Source of the DNA: M55B174 sp034716235
GTDB taxonomy: Bacteria > Patescibacteriota > Minisyncoccia > CAIUEV01 > JAHKAQ01
Assembly: GCA_034716235.1 (NCBI GenBank)
Contig: JAYEHH010000037.1
Coordinates: 1-64,000, forward strand
Reading direction: 5' to 3'
DNA: 64,000 bases
How positions within the stretch are numbered: position 1 is the stretch's first letter; the number at the start of each line of letters is the position of its first letter. The notes under the pieces were generated by a model. It was given only the letters and a program-made list of their open reading frames with translations, ran no database searches and was not told the origin of the DNA. The position numbers and the translations under genes were made by a program. This document shows positions 1 to 8,077 of the stretch, in pieces.

Positions 1-229
1 CATCCCAGCATTCGCGGGACAGGTCCGACGGGATAAACTCCAGCCCGCCTAAGCTCGCTAACTAATGTACCCATTACAGTTTTGTGACACGGCGAGGCAA
101 GCGGGAATCCCGAGCAAATTTAGGAAAGGCTAACACAACTTGTCATTCCCGCCTGCGCGGGAATGACAAATAAAATTGTGAAGCGGGGGTGACAGTGGAG
201 AAGCATTCCATAATTGTAAATTGCCAGCC
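1..229. repeat. 229-bp long repeat, copy 1
   Basis: This segment recurs in the same orientation at 35991-36219 with one mismatch that I can see (aaactc versus aaattc near base 37). It contains the palindrome core ATTCCC-N8-GGGAAT at 145-164 and the phrase cccgagcaaatttagg that marks other repeats in the window. The window starts inside the repeat, so its left end cannot be defined. A shorter inverted relative lies at 45397-45531. No open reading frame is evident, so it is probably a non-coding mobile or amplified element. Confidence 0.9.
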
Positions 230-279
230 TCTGGCAGATCACCCTTTGGGTGAAAAATTGAAAATTAATTAATCCCCGT

Positions 280-308
280 TTGACATAGCAATTTCTCTCT
301 GATACCTT
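280..308 (+). promoter_or_regulatory. Candidate sigma70-type promoter of the str operon
   Basis: TTGACA at 280-285 and TACCTT at 303-308 are separated by 17 bases and lie about 50 bases before the rpsL start. The -35 box is perfect and the -10 box is only moderate. No Shine-Dalgarno sequence is visible directly before the rpsL ATG. Prediction by eye. Confidence 0.5.
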
Positions 309-360
309 TATGAAGCAACTTCAAAAGAAGTAATTTTTTAGTTTACTGATTTTTTATTTT

Positions 361-789
361 ATGCCAACAATTAATCAACTCGTAAGAAAGAAAAAAAGAA
401 AAAGGAAGATTAAGAAATCTCGATCTCCTGCCTTGCAATGGTTTTTTAATACCTTGAAACATAGGCCGGTAAAATATCCCAAAGGCAGTCCTTTCAAACG
501 AGGAGTATGCGTGAAGGTATCTGCCACAACTCCTAAAAAGCCAAACTCGGCTTTAAGAAAAATTGCCAGAGTAAAGCTTACCAATAAAATGGAAGTTACG
601 GCTTACATTCCAGGGATTGGTCATAATCTGCAAGAGCACTCAATTGTAGTTATCAGAGGTGGCAGAGTAAAGGACTTACCGGGAGTGCGTTATCATGTGG
701 TTAGGGGAGTCTTGGATGCAGCTGGGGTTACTGATAGAAAAAGAGGCCGTAGCAAATATGGAGTCAAGAAGCCTAAAGATAAAAAATAA
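361..789 (+). CDS. rpsL: 30S ribosomal protein S12 (uS12)
   Basis: S12 lies at the interface near the decoding centre and takes part in tRNA selection. The 142-residue product has the family signatures TPKKPNSALRK, HNLQEHS and GGRVKDLPGVRYH. The aspartate of the last motif is the residue modified by RimO in E. coli. Compared with E. coli S12 there are about 16 extra residues at 26-43, between PAL and KRGVC. It is the first gene of a str-type cluster (S12, S7, EF-G). The start is the ATG followed by the conserved N-terminus PTINQLVRK; no clear ribosome binding site precedes it. Confidence 0.98.
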   Translation: MPTINQLVRKKKRKRKIKKSRSPALQWFFNTLKHRPVKYPKGSPFKRGVCVKVSATTPKKPNSALRKIARVKLTNKMEVTAYIPGIGHNLQEHSIVVIRGGRVKDLPGVRYHVVRGVLDAAGVTDRKRGRSKYGVKKPKDKK

Positions 790-843
790 AAGGTAAGTAA
801 TTAATTACGTAATTAATTAAGTAAATAGGTATCTGATTATTAA

Positions 844-1290
844 ATGATTAAAAAATATTCCCCCGATCCTAAATTTGATAATGTTTTAGTTGGACGCTTA
901 ATAGGTCAACTAATGAAAAAGGGTAAAAAATCAAAAGCTCAGGACATTATCTATGGTTGCTTTGATATTATAAATGAAAAAAGTAAGCAGGACCCGCTAG
1001 ATGTTTTTGATGAAGCGGTAAAAAATGTGACTCCGTCTCTTGAAGTTAGAGCAAAAAGAGTAGGAGGTGCTAATTACCAAGTACCCGTGCCGGTTATGGG
1101 GGAAAGAAGAATGACTTTAACTTTGCGTTGGATTCTTGATGCCGCTAGAGCTAAAAAGGGTAAAATTATGGCTGAAAAACTGGCTTCAGAAATTATGGAT
1201 GCTTCTAATAAACAAGGTACAGCGGTTAAAAAAAGAGAAGATGTGCATAGAATGGCTGAGGCTAATAAGGCCTTTGCTCATTTCGCTTAA
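844..1290 (+). CDS. rpsG: 30S ribosomal protein S7 (uS7)
   Basis: S7 is a primary 16S-binding protein that organises the 30S head and lines the E site. The 148-residue product has the usual S7 blocks, including VGGANYQVPVPV near residues 77-88 and a C-terminus ending RMAEANKAFAHFA. Length is close to the shorter bacterial S7 forms. It follows rpsL by 54 bases and precedes fusA, the standard str order. A 237-base repeat-filled gap separates it from fusA, which is unusual for this operon. Confidence 0.98.
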   Translation: MIKKYSPDPKFDNVLVGRLIGQLMKKGKKSKAQDIIYGCFDIINEKSKQDPLDVFDEAVKNVTPSLEVRAKRVGGANYQVPVPVMGERRMTLTLRWILDAARAKKGKIMAEKLASEIMDASNKQGTAVKKREDVHRMAEANKAFAHFA

Positions 1291-1328
1291 AACTACAAAA
1301 ATTATAATTTTTTGTTCTTGCTGTGTAT

Positions 1329-1431
1329 GTCACCCCCGCGAAAGCGGGGGTCCCGAGCAAATTTAGGAAAAACTAACTTGGCAAAGCCTTGTCTAGACGT
1401 ACCGGGATTCCCGCTTTCGCGGGAATGACAG
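1329..1431. repeat. Composite palindromic element
   Basis: A palindrome of the type CACCCCCGC-GAAA-GCGGGGGT at the left is joined by cccgagcaaatttagg and ctagacgtaccggg to a second palindrome whose core ATTCCC-N8-GGGAAT is at 1407-1426. The right-hand 80 bases recur inverted at 3737-3815 and in direct orientation at 55064-55148. The element lies between rpsG and fusA inside an otherwise conserved operon. The core has the same shape as the Neisseria dRS3 repeat; common origin is not implied. Confidence 0.85.
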
Positions 1432-1469
1432 AATGGGAATGACAGTGAAAAATAGGAGTAGTAGACCAA

Positions 1470-1526
1470 TTCTCCATTCTCCATTCTCCATTATCAATTC
1501 TCAATTATCAATTATCAATTATCAAT
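1470..1526. repeat. Low-complexity tandem repeat before fusA
   Basis: Imperfect tandem copies of ctccatt pass into copies of atcaatt and end 1 base before the fusA ATG. Similar decayed arrays built from ATAATGG and CAATTGA words occur at 3655-3735, 34915-34960, 35917-35942, 45020-45050 and 52778-52815. The array occupies the place where a ribosome binding site would normally be. Confidence 0.7.
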
Positions 1527-1527
1527 C

Positions 1528-3657
1528 ATGCCTCGTAAATATCCTCTAGAAAAAACAAGAAATATTGGCATTATCGCCCATATTGATGCTGGTAAAACAA
1601 CCGTAACCGAACGGATTCTTTTCTATACGGGGATTTCTCACAAGATTGGAGAGGTTCATGAAGGTGAAGCAATTATGGATTGGATGGAGCAGGAGCGAGA
1701 AAGAGGCATCACTATTACTTCGGCAGCTACCACCTGTTTTTGGTCTCCGTCTGTCTTTGACGAGGAAGGTCAAGTAAAAGCCGGCAAAAAAGAATATGCC
1801 ATTAATATTATTGACACTCCAGGGCATGTAGATTTCACAGTTGAAGTAGAGCGTTCTCTACGAGTTTTAGATGGAGGAGTAGTTATTTTTGATGGGAAAA
1901 TGGGAGTAGAGCCCCAGTCGGAAACGGTTTGGAGACAAGCAGATAAATATAAAGTGCCTCGCATTTGTTTTGTTAATAAAATCAATCAAACGGGAGGTGA
2001 TTTTTATATGAGTCTAGAATCTATTCAAAGCAGATTAAGTCCTAAAGCGGTAGCCATTACTTTGCCGATTGGAAGTGAACAGGATTTAAAAGGACTTATT
2101 GATTTAGTTGAAATGCAGGCTTATGTTTTTACCGATGATGAACATACAATTCTTCAAAAAACTGAGATTGATAAAGATATGCAAGAAAAAGCTCAGCAAT
2201 ATCATGATCAATTAGTAGAGAAAGTGGCTGAGACTGATGATAAATTATTAGAAGTTTTTTTGGAAGATGGTAAAATTTCTCCAGCAGAATTAAAATATGC
2301 TATTCGGAAAGCTACTTTAACCAGTAAACTATTTCCAGTTATTGGAGGTGATGGAAGAACCGTTATTGTGACAAAACTATTAGATTATGTTTTGGATTAT
2401 CTTCCTAGCCCATTGGATGTACCTGCCGTTGAAGGAGATGATCCTAAATTAGAAACTAAAATTACTCGCAAAACGAACGATGAAGAAAGTTTTTCAGCTC
2501 TAGCTTTTAAAATTGCCACCGACCCCTTCGTGGGAACTCTTTGTTTTCTGCGGGTTTACTCGGGAGTTTTAAAAGTTGGAAGTTATATTCTAAACGCTAC
2601 TAAGGACGAAAAAGAAAGAGTAGGCAGAATTGTTAGAATGCACTCCAACAAGAGAGAAGAAGTAGAAGAAGTATATGCCGGAGAAATTGCTGCTATTGTT
2701 GGTTTGAAAAATACTACTACCGGAGATACCCTTTGTGATGTAAACAACCCTATAATTTTAGAAAAAATTACCTTCCCAGAACCAGTAATTTCAGTAGCAG
2801 TTGAACCTAAAACTAAAGCTGATCAAGAAAAAATGGGTCTGGCTCTCAAGAAATTAGCTCAAGAAGACCCAACTTTTCAAATAAGGACTGATGAGGAAAC
2901 TCTAGAGACTATCATTTCCGGTATGGGAGAGTTACATTTGGAAGTTTTGATAGATAGGATGAAACGAGAATTTAAAGTGGGAGCTAATATTGGTAAACCT
3001 AGAGTGGCCTACAAAGAAGCCATAGCCACAGAAACAGAAGTTGAAGAAAAATATATTCGTCAAACCGGTGGACGCGGTCAGTATGGCCATGTTTTATTAA
3101 AACTAGAACCTCAAGAAGCCGGTAAAGGATGTGAATTTGTGAATGCCATAAGGGGAGGACGTATTCCTCAAGAATTTATTCCGGCAGTAGAAAAAGGGAT
3201 TAAGGGAGCTATGGAAAGTGGAGTGATTGCTGGTTACCCAGTAGTTGATACAAAAGTTACTTTATTTGATGGGTCATATCACGAAGTAGATTCTTCAGAA
3301 GCAGCTTTTAAAATTGCTGGCTCTAAAGCTTTTAAGAGAGGCTTTAAGGCCGCTAAACCTTATTTGCTAGAACCAATAATGAAAGTAGAAGTGGTTACTC
3401 CAGAACAATTTATGGGAGATGTGGTTGGAGATTTAAGTTCTAGACGAGGAATCGTTGGTAATATGGAAGATCGGGGTGAAGACAGTGTGTCCGTTAAAGT
3501 CATTGCAGCTAATGTGCCGTTATCATCTATGTTTGGATATGCCACCGCCTTGCGTTCTTTAAGCCAAGGGAGATCTAACTATTCAATGGAATTTAGCCAT
3601 TATGAAAAAATCCCGGCTAATATTGCAGAAGAAATTATGGGCAAAGAGGAAGAATAA
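1528..3657 (+). CDS. fusA: Translation elongation factor G
   Basis: EF-G is the GTPase that drives ribosomal translocation. The 709-residue protein has G1 AHIDAGKTT near residues 17-25, the switch I element RGITI, G3 DTPGH and G4 NKIN. The C-terminal domain IV starts near the RQTGGRGQYGH block, and domain V follows. Length is normal for bacterial EF-G and all parts appear present. It follows rpsG, separated by repeats, so it may be transcribed from the str promoter or from a promoter hidden in the gap. No ribosome binding site is visible because the upstream bases are a simple repeat. Confidence 0.98.
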   Translation: MPRKYPLEKTRNIGIIAHIDAGKTTVTERILFYTGISHKIGEVHEGEAIMDWMEQERERGITITSAATTCFWSPSVFDEEGQVKAGKKEYAINIIDTPGHVDFTVEVERSLRVLDGGVVIFDGKMGVEPQSETVWRQADKYKVPRICFVNKINQTGGDFYMSLESIQSRLSPKAVAITLPIGSEQDLKGLIDLVEMQAYVFTDDEHTILQKTEIDKDMQEKAQQYHDQLVEKVAETDDKLLEVFLEDGKISPAELKYAIRKATLTSKLFPVIGGDGRTVIVTKLLDYVLDYLPSPLDVPAVEGDDPKLETKITRKTNDEESFSALAFKIATDPFVGTLCFLRVYSGVLKVGSYILNATKDEKERVGRIVRMHSNKREEVEEVYAGEIAAIVGLKNTTTGDTLCDVNNPIILEKITFPEPVISVAVEPKTKADQEKMGLALKKLAQEDPTFQIRTDEETLETIISGMGELHLEVLIDRMKREFKVGANIGKPRVAYKEAIATETEVEEKYIRQTGGRGQYGHVLLKLEPQEAGKGCEFVNAIRGGRIPQEFIPAVEKGIKGAMESGVIAGYPVVDTKVTLFDGSYHEVDSSEAAFKIAGSKAFKRGFKAAKPYLLEPIMKVEVVTPEQFMGDVVGDLSSRRGIVGNMEDRGEDSVSVKVIAANVPLSSMFGYATALRSLSQGRSNYSMEFSHYEKIPANIAEEIMGKEEE

Positions 3658-3736
3658 ATGGATAATGGATAATTCACAATGCCACCCAAAGGCTGGTCAC
3701 CCTCTGGGTGAGATAATGGAGAATTGATAATTTCCC

Positions 3737-3815
3737 TGTCATTCCCGCGAAAGCGGGAATCCCGGTACGTCTAGGCAAAACTTTGTCAAAATGATTTTCC
3801 TAAATTTGCTCGGGA
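3737..3815. repeat. Composite palindromic element, inverted copy
   Basis: Read on the minus strand this matches the right-hand part of the element at 1329-1431: cccgagcaaatttagg, then ctagacgtaccggg, then the palindrome (core at 3741-3760). Together with 1329-1431 it flanks fusA in inverted orientation. Before it, 3673-3711 carries a copy of a second family of short inverted words (caaaggctggtcaccctctg). Confidence 0.8.
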
Positions 3816-3857
3816 CCCTTGCTAGCACGGGGGTGGTACATACATCAGGGGCGAAAA

Positions 3858-3887
3858 ATCTATAATCTATAATCTATAATCTATAAT
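3858..3887. repeat. Heptad tandem repeat (atctata)
   Basis: Four perfect tandem copies of a 7-base unit end 7 bases before the GTG start of the next gene. Similar short A/T-rich arrays precede several other starts in the window. Confidence 0.8.
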
Positions 3888-3894
3888 TTTCGAA

Positions 3895-4467
3895 GTGAAT
3901 CCTTTTAAAATAATAAACAAATACTACAATGCTGATTCGGAGGAGTACCAAACATTGGTGCTTCATTCAGTCATGGTAGCCAAAAAAGCATTAGAAATTG
4001 TTAGCCAACTAACAATCAGTCAATCTATTGCAGAAAATGTTTCCAGAGAATTTATTTATGAAGCTGCTATGTTGCATGACATTGGATTTAAATTTCCCGG
4101 AGAATTAAAAAACAAAACCGAGCTTGCCTCTCAATATCTCACCCATGGTTATTATGGTGCTGAAATTTTAAGAAAAGAAGGACTTCCTCAGCATGCTCAA
4201 GTGGCTGAAAATCATGTTGGAGTAGGCTTAACTAGACAAGAAATTGAAAATAACAAATGGCCAATGCCTCCAAAAGATTATTTTCCTCAAACAATTGAAG
4301 AAAAAATTATATCCTATGCGGATTTATTTTATTCAAAAAGTTATAAAACTTCGCCAGGTTTTTTTAAGGAAAGAACCATGGAAGAGGTTATTGAAAAGAT
4401 AAAAAAATACCAAAATGGGAGTGAAAAAATCAAAGTTTTTCGAGAATGGGATAAGATTTTTACTTAA
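3895..4467 (+). CDS. HD-domain phosphohydrolase-like protein
   Basis: The 190-residue product has the HD-superfamily pattern: a first His in LVLHSVMVAKKAL (about residue 24), the HD doublet in AAMLHDIGF, further His residues in THGYYGAEIL and AENHVGVGL, and an Asp in ISYADLFYS. Family members are metal-dependent phosphohydrolases, often acting on nucleotides. The substrate cannot be read from the sequence. The start is a GTG with the tandem repeat just upstream; no internal ATG gives a better N-terminus. It sits between fusA and tuf, where most bacteria have nothing or a ribosomal gene, and it is followed by a separate tuf promoter, so it need not be functionally tied to translation. Confidence 0.85.
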   Translation: MNPFKIINKYYNADSEEYQTLVLHSVMVAKKALEIVSQLTISQSIAENVSREFIYEAAMLHDIGFKFPGELKNKTELASQYLTHGYYGAEILRKEGLPQHAQVAENHVGVGLTRQEIENNKWPMPPKDYFPQTIEEKIISYADLFYSKSYKTSPGFFKERTMEEVIEKIKKYQNGSEKIKVFREWDKIFT

Positions 4468-4481
4468 TATTTAAGGATTAC

Positions 4482-4510
4482 TTGACTTTAAGTTAAAATT
4501 CCGCTAATTA
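4482..4510 (+). promoter_or_regulatory. Candidate promoter for tuf and the S10 operon
   Basis: TTGACT at 4482-4487 and TAATTA at 4505-4510 are 17 bases apart, about 135 bases before tuf. The leader contains the hairpin at 4573-4623. Prediction by eye. Confidence 0.45.
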
Positions 4511-4572
4511 TTAACTAATGTATTGCAACAATTACTAAATTATTAATAAGTCTAAGTTTAATAAAATAATTA

Positions 4573-4623
4573 AGACCAATTGGGTAAAACTCAATTCTTG
4601 ATGAAAGCAATTGGGATTGGTCT
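4573..4623 (+). promoter_or_regulatory. Leader hairpin upstream of tuf
   Basis: AGACCAAT at 4573-4580 pairs perfectly with ATTGGTCT at 4616-4623, with further complementarity inside (tgggt, caattg). A short T run follows, and then a good ribosome binding site (GGAG at 4631-4634) 10 bases before the tuf ATG. The shape fits a weak attenuator or an autoregulatory leader; which one cannot be told from sequence. Confidence 0.4.
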
Positions 4624-4644
4624 TTTGAAAAGGAGTTTTTAAAA

Positions 4645-5838
4645 ATGGCAGAAAAATTTGATCGCAGTAAACCACACGTAAACGTAGGAACCATTGGTCA
4701 TGTTGACCATGGTAAAACTACATTAACCGCTGCTATCTTGCATGCTTTGAAGCTGACAGGAAAATTAGCCAGCGACAAAGACATTAGTCAAATAGATGCA
4801 GCCCCAGAAGAGAAAGAAAGAGGAATTACTATCGCAACAGCTCATGTTGAGTATGAGTCTGACAAAAGGCACTATGCTCATGTAGATTGTCCAGGGCATG
4901 CCGATTACATAAAAAATATGATTACTGGAGCCGCTCAGATGGATGGAGCTATTTTAGTGGTTTCTGCTACTGATGGTCCTATGCCTCAGACAAGAGAGCA
5001 TATTCTTTTAGCTCGTCAAGTAGGAGTTCCAGCAATTGTTGTATTTTTAAACAAAGTTGATCAAGTTGATGATCCTGAATTAATAGATTTGGTAGAAAGT
5101 GAAGTCCGAGAACTCTTAAACAAGTATGAATTTGATGGTGATAATGCTTCCATAATTAGAGGGTCTGCGTTAAAAGCGTTAGAATGCAAAGATAAAGATG
5201 ATGAAGATATTAAACCCATTTTAGAGCTTGTAACCGCTTTAGATGAAAAAATTCCCGCTCCAGAAAGAGAAACAGATAAACCTTACCTTATGCCAATAGA
5301 AGATATTTTTTCTATTGAAGGGCGAGGGACAGTAGTTACTGGTAGGATTGAGAGAGGTGAAGTAAACATTAACGACAAGGTAGAAATTGTAGGTATTAAA
5401 GATACCACCGAAACTGTAGTTACGGGGATTGAAATGTTTAACAAAGAGTTGGATAAGGGACAGGCAGGAGATAACGCCGGGGTTCTTTTAAGAGGAATTA
5501 AAAAGGAAGAAATAGAAAGAGGGCAAGTTTTGGCCAAGCCAGGATCTATAACTCCTCACAGTGAGTTTGAAGCAGAGGTGTATATTTTAACGAAAGAAGA
5601 AGGTGGTCGTCACACTCCTTTCTTTACCGGATACAAACCGCAATTCTATATTAGAACTACCGATATTACAGGAGATGTCACTCTACCAGAAGGAACTGAA
5701 ATGGTAATGCCAGGAGATACGATAAGTCTGCAGGCTAAACTGATTGGTAAAGTAGCTATGGAAGAGGGTATGCGATTTGCGACCAGAGAAGGTGGCAAAA
5801 CTGTAGGAGCAGGAGTAGTAACTAAGATTATCAAATAA
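4645..5838 (+). CDS. tuf: Translation elongation factor Tu
   Basis: EF-Tu delivers aminoacyl-tRNA to the ribosome. The 397-residue protein has G1 GHVDHGKTT (residues 18-26), switch I RGITI, G3 DCPGHADYIKNM and G4 NKVD, then the two beta-barrel domains with the usual FFTGYKPQFY and GAGVVTKI blocks. Length and motifs are standard. It has one of the clearest Shine-Dalgarno sequences in the window (aaaaggag). It precedes rpsJ directly, the common tuf-S10 arrangement, separated by a strong hairpin at 5849-5885. Confidence 0.99.
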   Translation: MAEKFDRSKPHVNVGTIGHVDHGKTTLTAAILHALKLTGKLASDKDISQIDAAPEEKERGITIATAHVEYESDKRHYAHVDCPGHADYIKNMITGAAQMDGAILVVSATDGPMPQTREHILLARQVGVPAIVVFLNKVDQVDDPELIDLVESEVRELLNKYEFDGDNASIIRGSALKALECKDKDDEDIKPILELVTALDEKIPAPERETDKPYLMPIEDIFSIEGRGTVVTGRIERGEVNINDKVEIVGIKDTTETVVTGIEMFNKELDKGQAGDNAGVLLRGIKKEEIERGQVLAKPGSITPHSEFEAEVYILTKEEGGRHTPFFTGYKPQFYIRTTDITGDVTLPEGTEMVMPGDTISLQAKLIGKVAMEEGMRFATREGGKTVGAGVVTKIIK

Positions 5839-5848
5839 TGAAGTAGCT

Positions 5849-5885
5849 CAACAGAAAGAGGCGGATTACCTGCCTCTTTCTGTTG
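5849..5885 (+). terminator. Strong hairpin between tuf and rpsJ
   Basis: A perfect 14-bp stem, CAACAGAAAGAGGC (5849-5862) with GCCTCTTTCTGTTG (5872-5885), encloses a 9-base loop. No T-tract follows, so classic intrinsic termination is doubtful. A processing site, an mRNA-stabilising hairpin at the tuf 3' end, or an attenuator would fit equally well. Confidence 0.6.
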
Positions 5886-5912
5886 TAAGCTTAATAGATC
5901 ATTAATAAATAG

Positions 5913-6248
5913 ATGGAAAAGAAGAAAGAGCAAAAGTCAGAGGAAAAATCAAGGATTAGGATTAAAATTAAAGCTTTTGATCATCGAGTAATTGATCAAT
6001 CGGCTAAACAGATTATGGATACCGCTGAAAGAACAGGGGCTAAGGTTATCGGACCAGTTCCTCTTCCTACAGCCATTAATCGTTTCACAGTGAATCGGTC
6101 CACCTTTGTCAACAAAGATGCTCGCGATCAATATGAAATGAGAACCCATAAGCGTTTGCTGGATATTGAAAATTTTACCCCTAAAACGATTGATTCTTTG
6201 ATTAACCTTGATTTACCAACAGGAGTAAACGTAGAGATTAAGATGTAG
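5913..6248 (+). CDS. rpsJ: 30S ribosomal protein S10 (uS10)
   Basis: S10 is a 30S head protein that also pairs with NusB in antitermination. The 111-residue product has IRIKIKAFDHRVIDQSAKQI near residues 15-34 and GPVPLPT, with a Lys/Glu-rich N-terminal extension of about ten residues. It is the first gene of the S10 operon, 74 bases after tuf. A 176-base gap to rplC holds a palindromic hairpin at 6325-6350. Confidence 0.98.
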   Translation: MEKKKEQKSEEKSRIRIKIKAFDHRVIDQSAKQIMDTAERTGAKVIGPVPLPTAINRFTVNRSTFVNKDARDQYEMRTHKRLLDIENFTPKTIDSLINLDLPTGVNVEIKM

Positions 6249-6324
6249 TCCAGTGTGATTATTTGGCTGAGTGGTTAATTGTGGTTTAGACAATTTATTG
6301 AGCTTATAAATTGAATTTTTTCCA

Positions 6325-6350
6325 TAGAGACGTAAAATTTTGCGTCTTTA
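6325..6350. repeat. Palindromic hairpin of the AGACG family
   Basis: An imperfect palindrome with AGACG and CGTCT arms around AAAATTTT lies in the rpsJ-rplC gap and is followed by aatttttt. Closely related palindromes occur at 39653-39680 and 39760-39786. The T-rich 3' flank means this copy could end transcription on the plus strand, which would split S10 from the rest of the operon. Confidence 0.6.
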
Positions 6351-6424
6351 CAATTTTTTGAAGGTGCAAAAAAGCTCATTTTTCAAACATTCGAACATTT
6401 AGATTGAAGGAATAAATAAAGGTT

Positions 6425-6976
6425 ATGTTTATAATCGGTAAAAAATTGAATATGTCGCAGGTTTGGGACGATAAGAATAGAATTATCCCCATAACTAAAC
6501 TAAAGTGTACTCCCAGTAAACTGGTAGGTTTTAAGACAGTGGAAAAAGATGGCTATCAAGCTATAATCATTAATTGTGAAGGAATTACTAAAGAATTCAA
6601 GCTATCTTCAAAAGTGAAAAATGATTTAAAACAAGGAGCTGAAATAACCGTAAGTTCTTTTGCTCCAGGAGATCGAGTGAAAATTACCGGTAAAAGTAAG
6701 GGGAAAGGATTTCAGGGAGTTGTTAAAAGGCATGGTTTTAAAGGAGGAGGAGCTACTCATGGTCATCGGCACGATTTAAGACAAGGTGGTTCAATTGGTT
6801 CAGCTTATCCTCAACATGTTATGAAAGGAAAAAAAATGGCCGGTAGAATGGGGAGCGATAAAATTTCTATCAGCAGGGCTTTAGTGGTCAAAGTAGATGA
6901 GAAGGAAAATATTTTAATGGTTAGAGGAGCCATACCGGGTAGAAGAGGCGGAATAGTATTTATTAGTAAACGATAA
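6425..6976 (+). CDS. rplC: 50S ribosomal protein L3 (uL3)
   Basis: L3 is an early-assembling protein whose loop reaches towards the peptidyl-transferase centre. The 183-residue product has the block GKGFQGVVKRHGFKGG near residues 97-112, then THGHRHDLRQGGSIGSAYP and GKKMAGRMG. The usual Gln methylated by PrmB in E. coli is Arg here, as in several other phyla. It is about 25 residues shorter than E. coli L3. It starts the uninterrupted run L3-L4-L23-L2. Confidence 0.98.
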   Translation: MFIIGKKLNMSQVWDDKNRIIPITKLKCTPSKLVGFKTVEKDGYQAIIINCEGITKEFKLSSKVKNDLKQGAEITVSSFAPGDRVKITGKSKGKGFQGVVKRHGFKGGGATHGHRHDLRQGGSIGSAYPQHVMKGKKMAGRMGSDKISISRALVVKVDEKENILMVRGAIPGRRGGIVFISKR

Positions 6977-6987
6977 TTATTTTTTTA

Positions 6988-7641
6988 ATGCAACAACCAA
7001 TTTATAATTTAGACGCCAGCAAACAAGGGGAACTAAAATTAGCTCCCGCAGTGTTTGACGTTCCTATGAATTATGATTTGGTTCACAGAGTAGCAGTTTC
7101 ACTTTCCTCTAACAGAAGACGACCGATAGCTCATACTAAAACTAAAGGAGAAGTCCGCGGTGGAGGTAAAAAACCATGGAGTCAAAAAGGAACTGGAAAT
7201 GCACGGGCAGGGTCAATCCGAAGCCCAATTTTTAAAGGTGGTGGAGTTACTTTTGGTCCAAGAAACGAAGTGAATTTTCAGAAAAAGATTAATAAGAAAG
7301 AACGTAAGAAAGCCTTTGTAGAAGTGCTTTCTAGCAAACTAAGAGATGGTGAGCTTAAAATTATTGAAAGTTTTAAATTGGAAACACCCAAGACCAAAAA
7401 GTTAGCTGATTTATTTAAAAAATTAGGGACTGAGGGTAAATCTGGTCTGGTGGTTACCTTGGAAAATAACGATCAGGTAAAGAAATCGTTGGCCAATTTA
7501 CCAAGGATTAGTTTTGCCCAGGCAGCCAATATTTGCTCATTAGATTTATTGAATTACAAGTTTCTATATTTAGAGAAAGCAGTAGTGGGGTATTATGAAA
7601 AGAAATACGCTACCGTAGAGGTAAAAAAGAGTAAAAAGTAA
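6988..7641 (+). CDS. rplD: 50S ribosomal protein L4 (uL4)
   Basis: L4 binds 23S rRNA and lines the exit tunnel; in enterobacteria it represses the S10 operon. The 217-residue product has the tunnel-loop signature KTKGEVRGGGKKPWSQKGTG followed by GNARAGSIRSPIFKGGG. Normal length. It begins 11 bases after rplC. I see no E. coli-type L4 leader hairpin upstream of rpsJ, so autoregulation is not shown by the sequence. Confidence 0.98.
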   Translation: MQQPIYNLDASKQGELKLAPAVFDVPMNYDLVHRVAVSLSSNRRRPIAHTKTKGEVRGGGKKPWSQKGTGNARAGSIRSPIFKGGGVTFGPRNEVNFQKKINKKERKKAFVEVLSSKLRDGELKIIESFKLETPKTKKLADLFKKLGTEGKSGLVVTLENNDQVKKSLANLPRISFAQAANICSLDLLNYKFLYLEKAVVGYYEKKYATVEVKKSKK

Positions 7642-7649
7642 TTTTTGTT

Positions 7650-8072
7650 ATGGCAGGATTATTAGAAAAAATTGGAGTAAAAGGTAAAAAGAAGCCAGTT
7701 GTTAGTTCGGCTAAAGAAGAGACTAAAAGTAAAGGCAAAGTAGGGAAAAAGCGGTCTCAAAAAGAGACTAGCGATAAATTGCCAGAGCATAAAGCTAAAG
7801 TTGAAAATGCCTATAGAGTTCTTTTGGGCTTTGTAAATACAGAGAAGTCTAGTCAAGATGCTCAGTTGGGAAAGTATTGTTTTAAGGTTAACCCTAAATT
7901 TGGCAAACGGATGATACAGAAAGCGGTAGAGGAATATTATGGAGTAGTAGTGACCAGGGTGAATGTAATGAATTATAAACCCAAGTCAAAAAGATTTCGT
8001 TTAATTAAAGGTACTAGAGGTACTTATAAGAAAGCGGTTGTAACTCTTAAAGATGGAGATAGTATAAAATAA
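7650..8072 (+). CDS. rplW: 50S ribosomal protein L23 (uL23)
   Basis: L23 sits at the tunnel exit and is a docking site for trigger factor and SRP. The 140-residue product has a Lys/Ser-rich N-terminal extension of about 45 residues not found in E. coli L23. The conserved core follows, with VNPKFGKRMIQKAVEEYYGV and KRFRLIKGTRGTYKKAVVTL. The end of the core suggests a complete protein. It lies 8 bases after rplD and 5 bases before rplB. Confidence 0.96.
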   Translation: MAGLLEKIGVKGKKKPVVSSAKEETKSKGKVGKKRSQKETSDKLPEHKAKVENAYRVLLGFVNTEKSSQDAQLGKYCFKVNPKFGKRMIQKAVEEYYGVVVTRVNVMNYKPKSKRFRLIKGTRGTYKKAVVTLKDGDSIK

Positions 8073-8077
8073 CACTT

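Noticed and set aside
6255..6300. tRNA-like D-arm (ggctgagtggttaattg) in the rpsJ-rplC gap
   Set aside because: No matching acceptor, anticodon or T arms follow, so it is not a tRNA; at most a chance match or relic.
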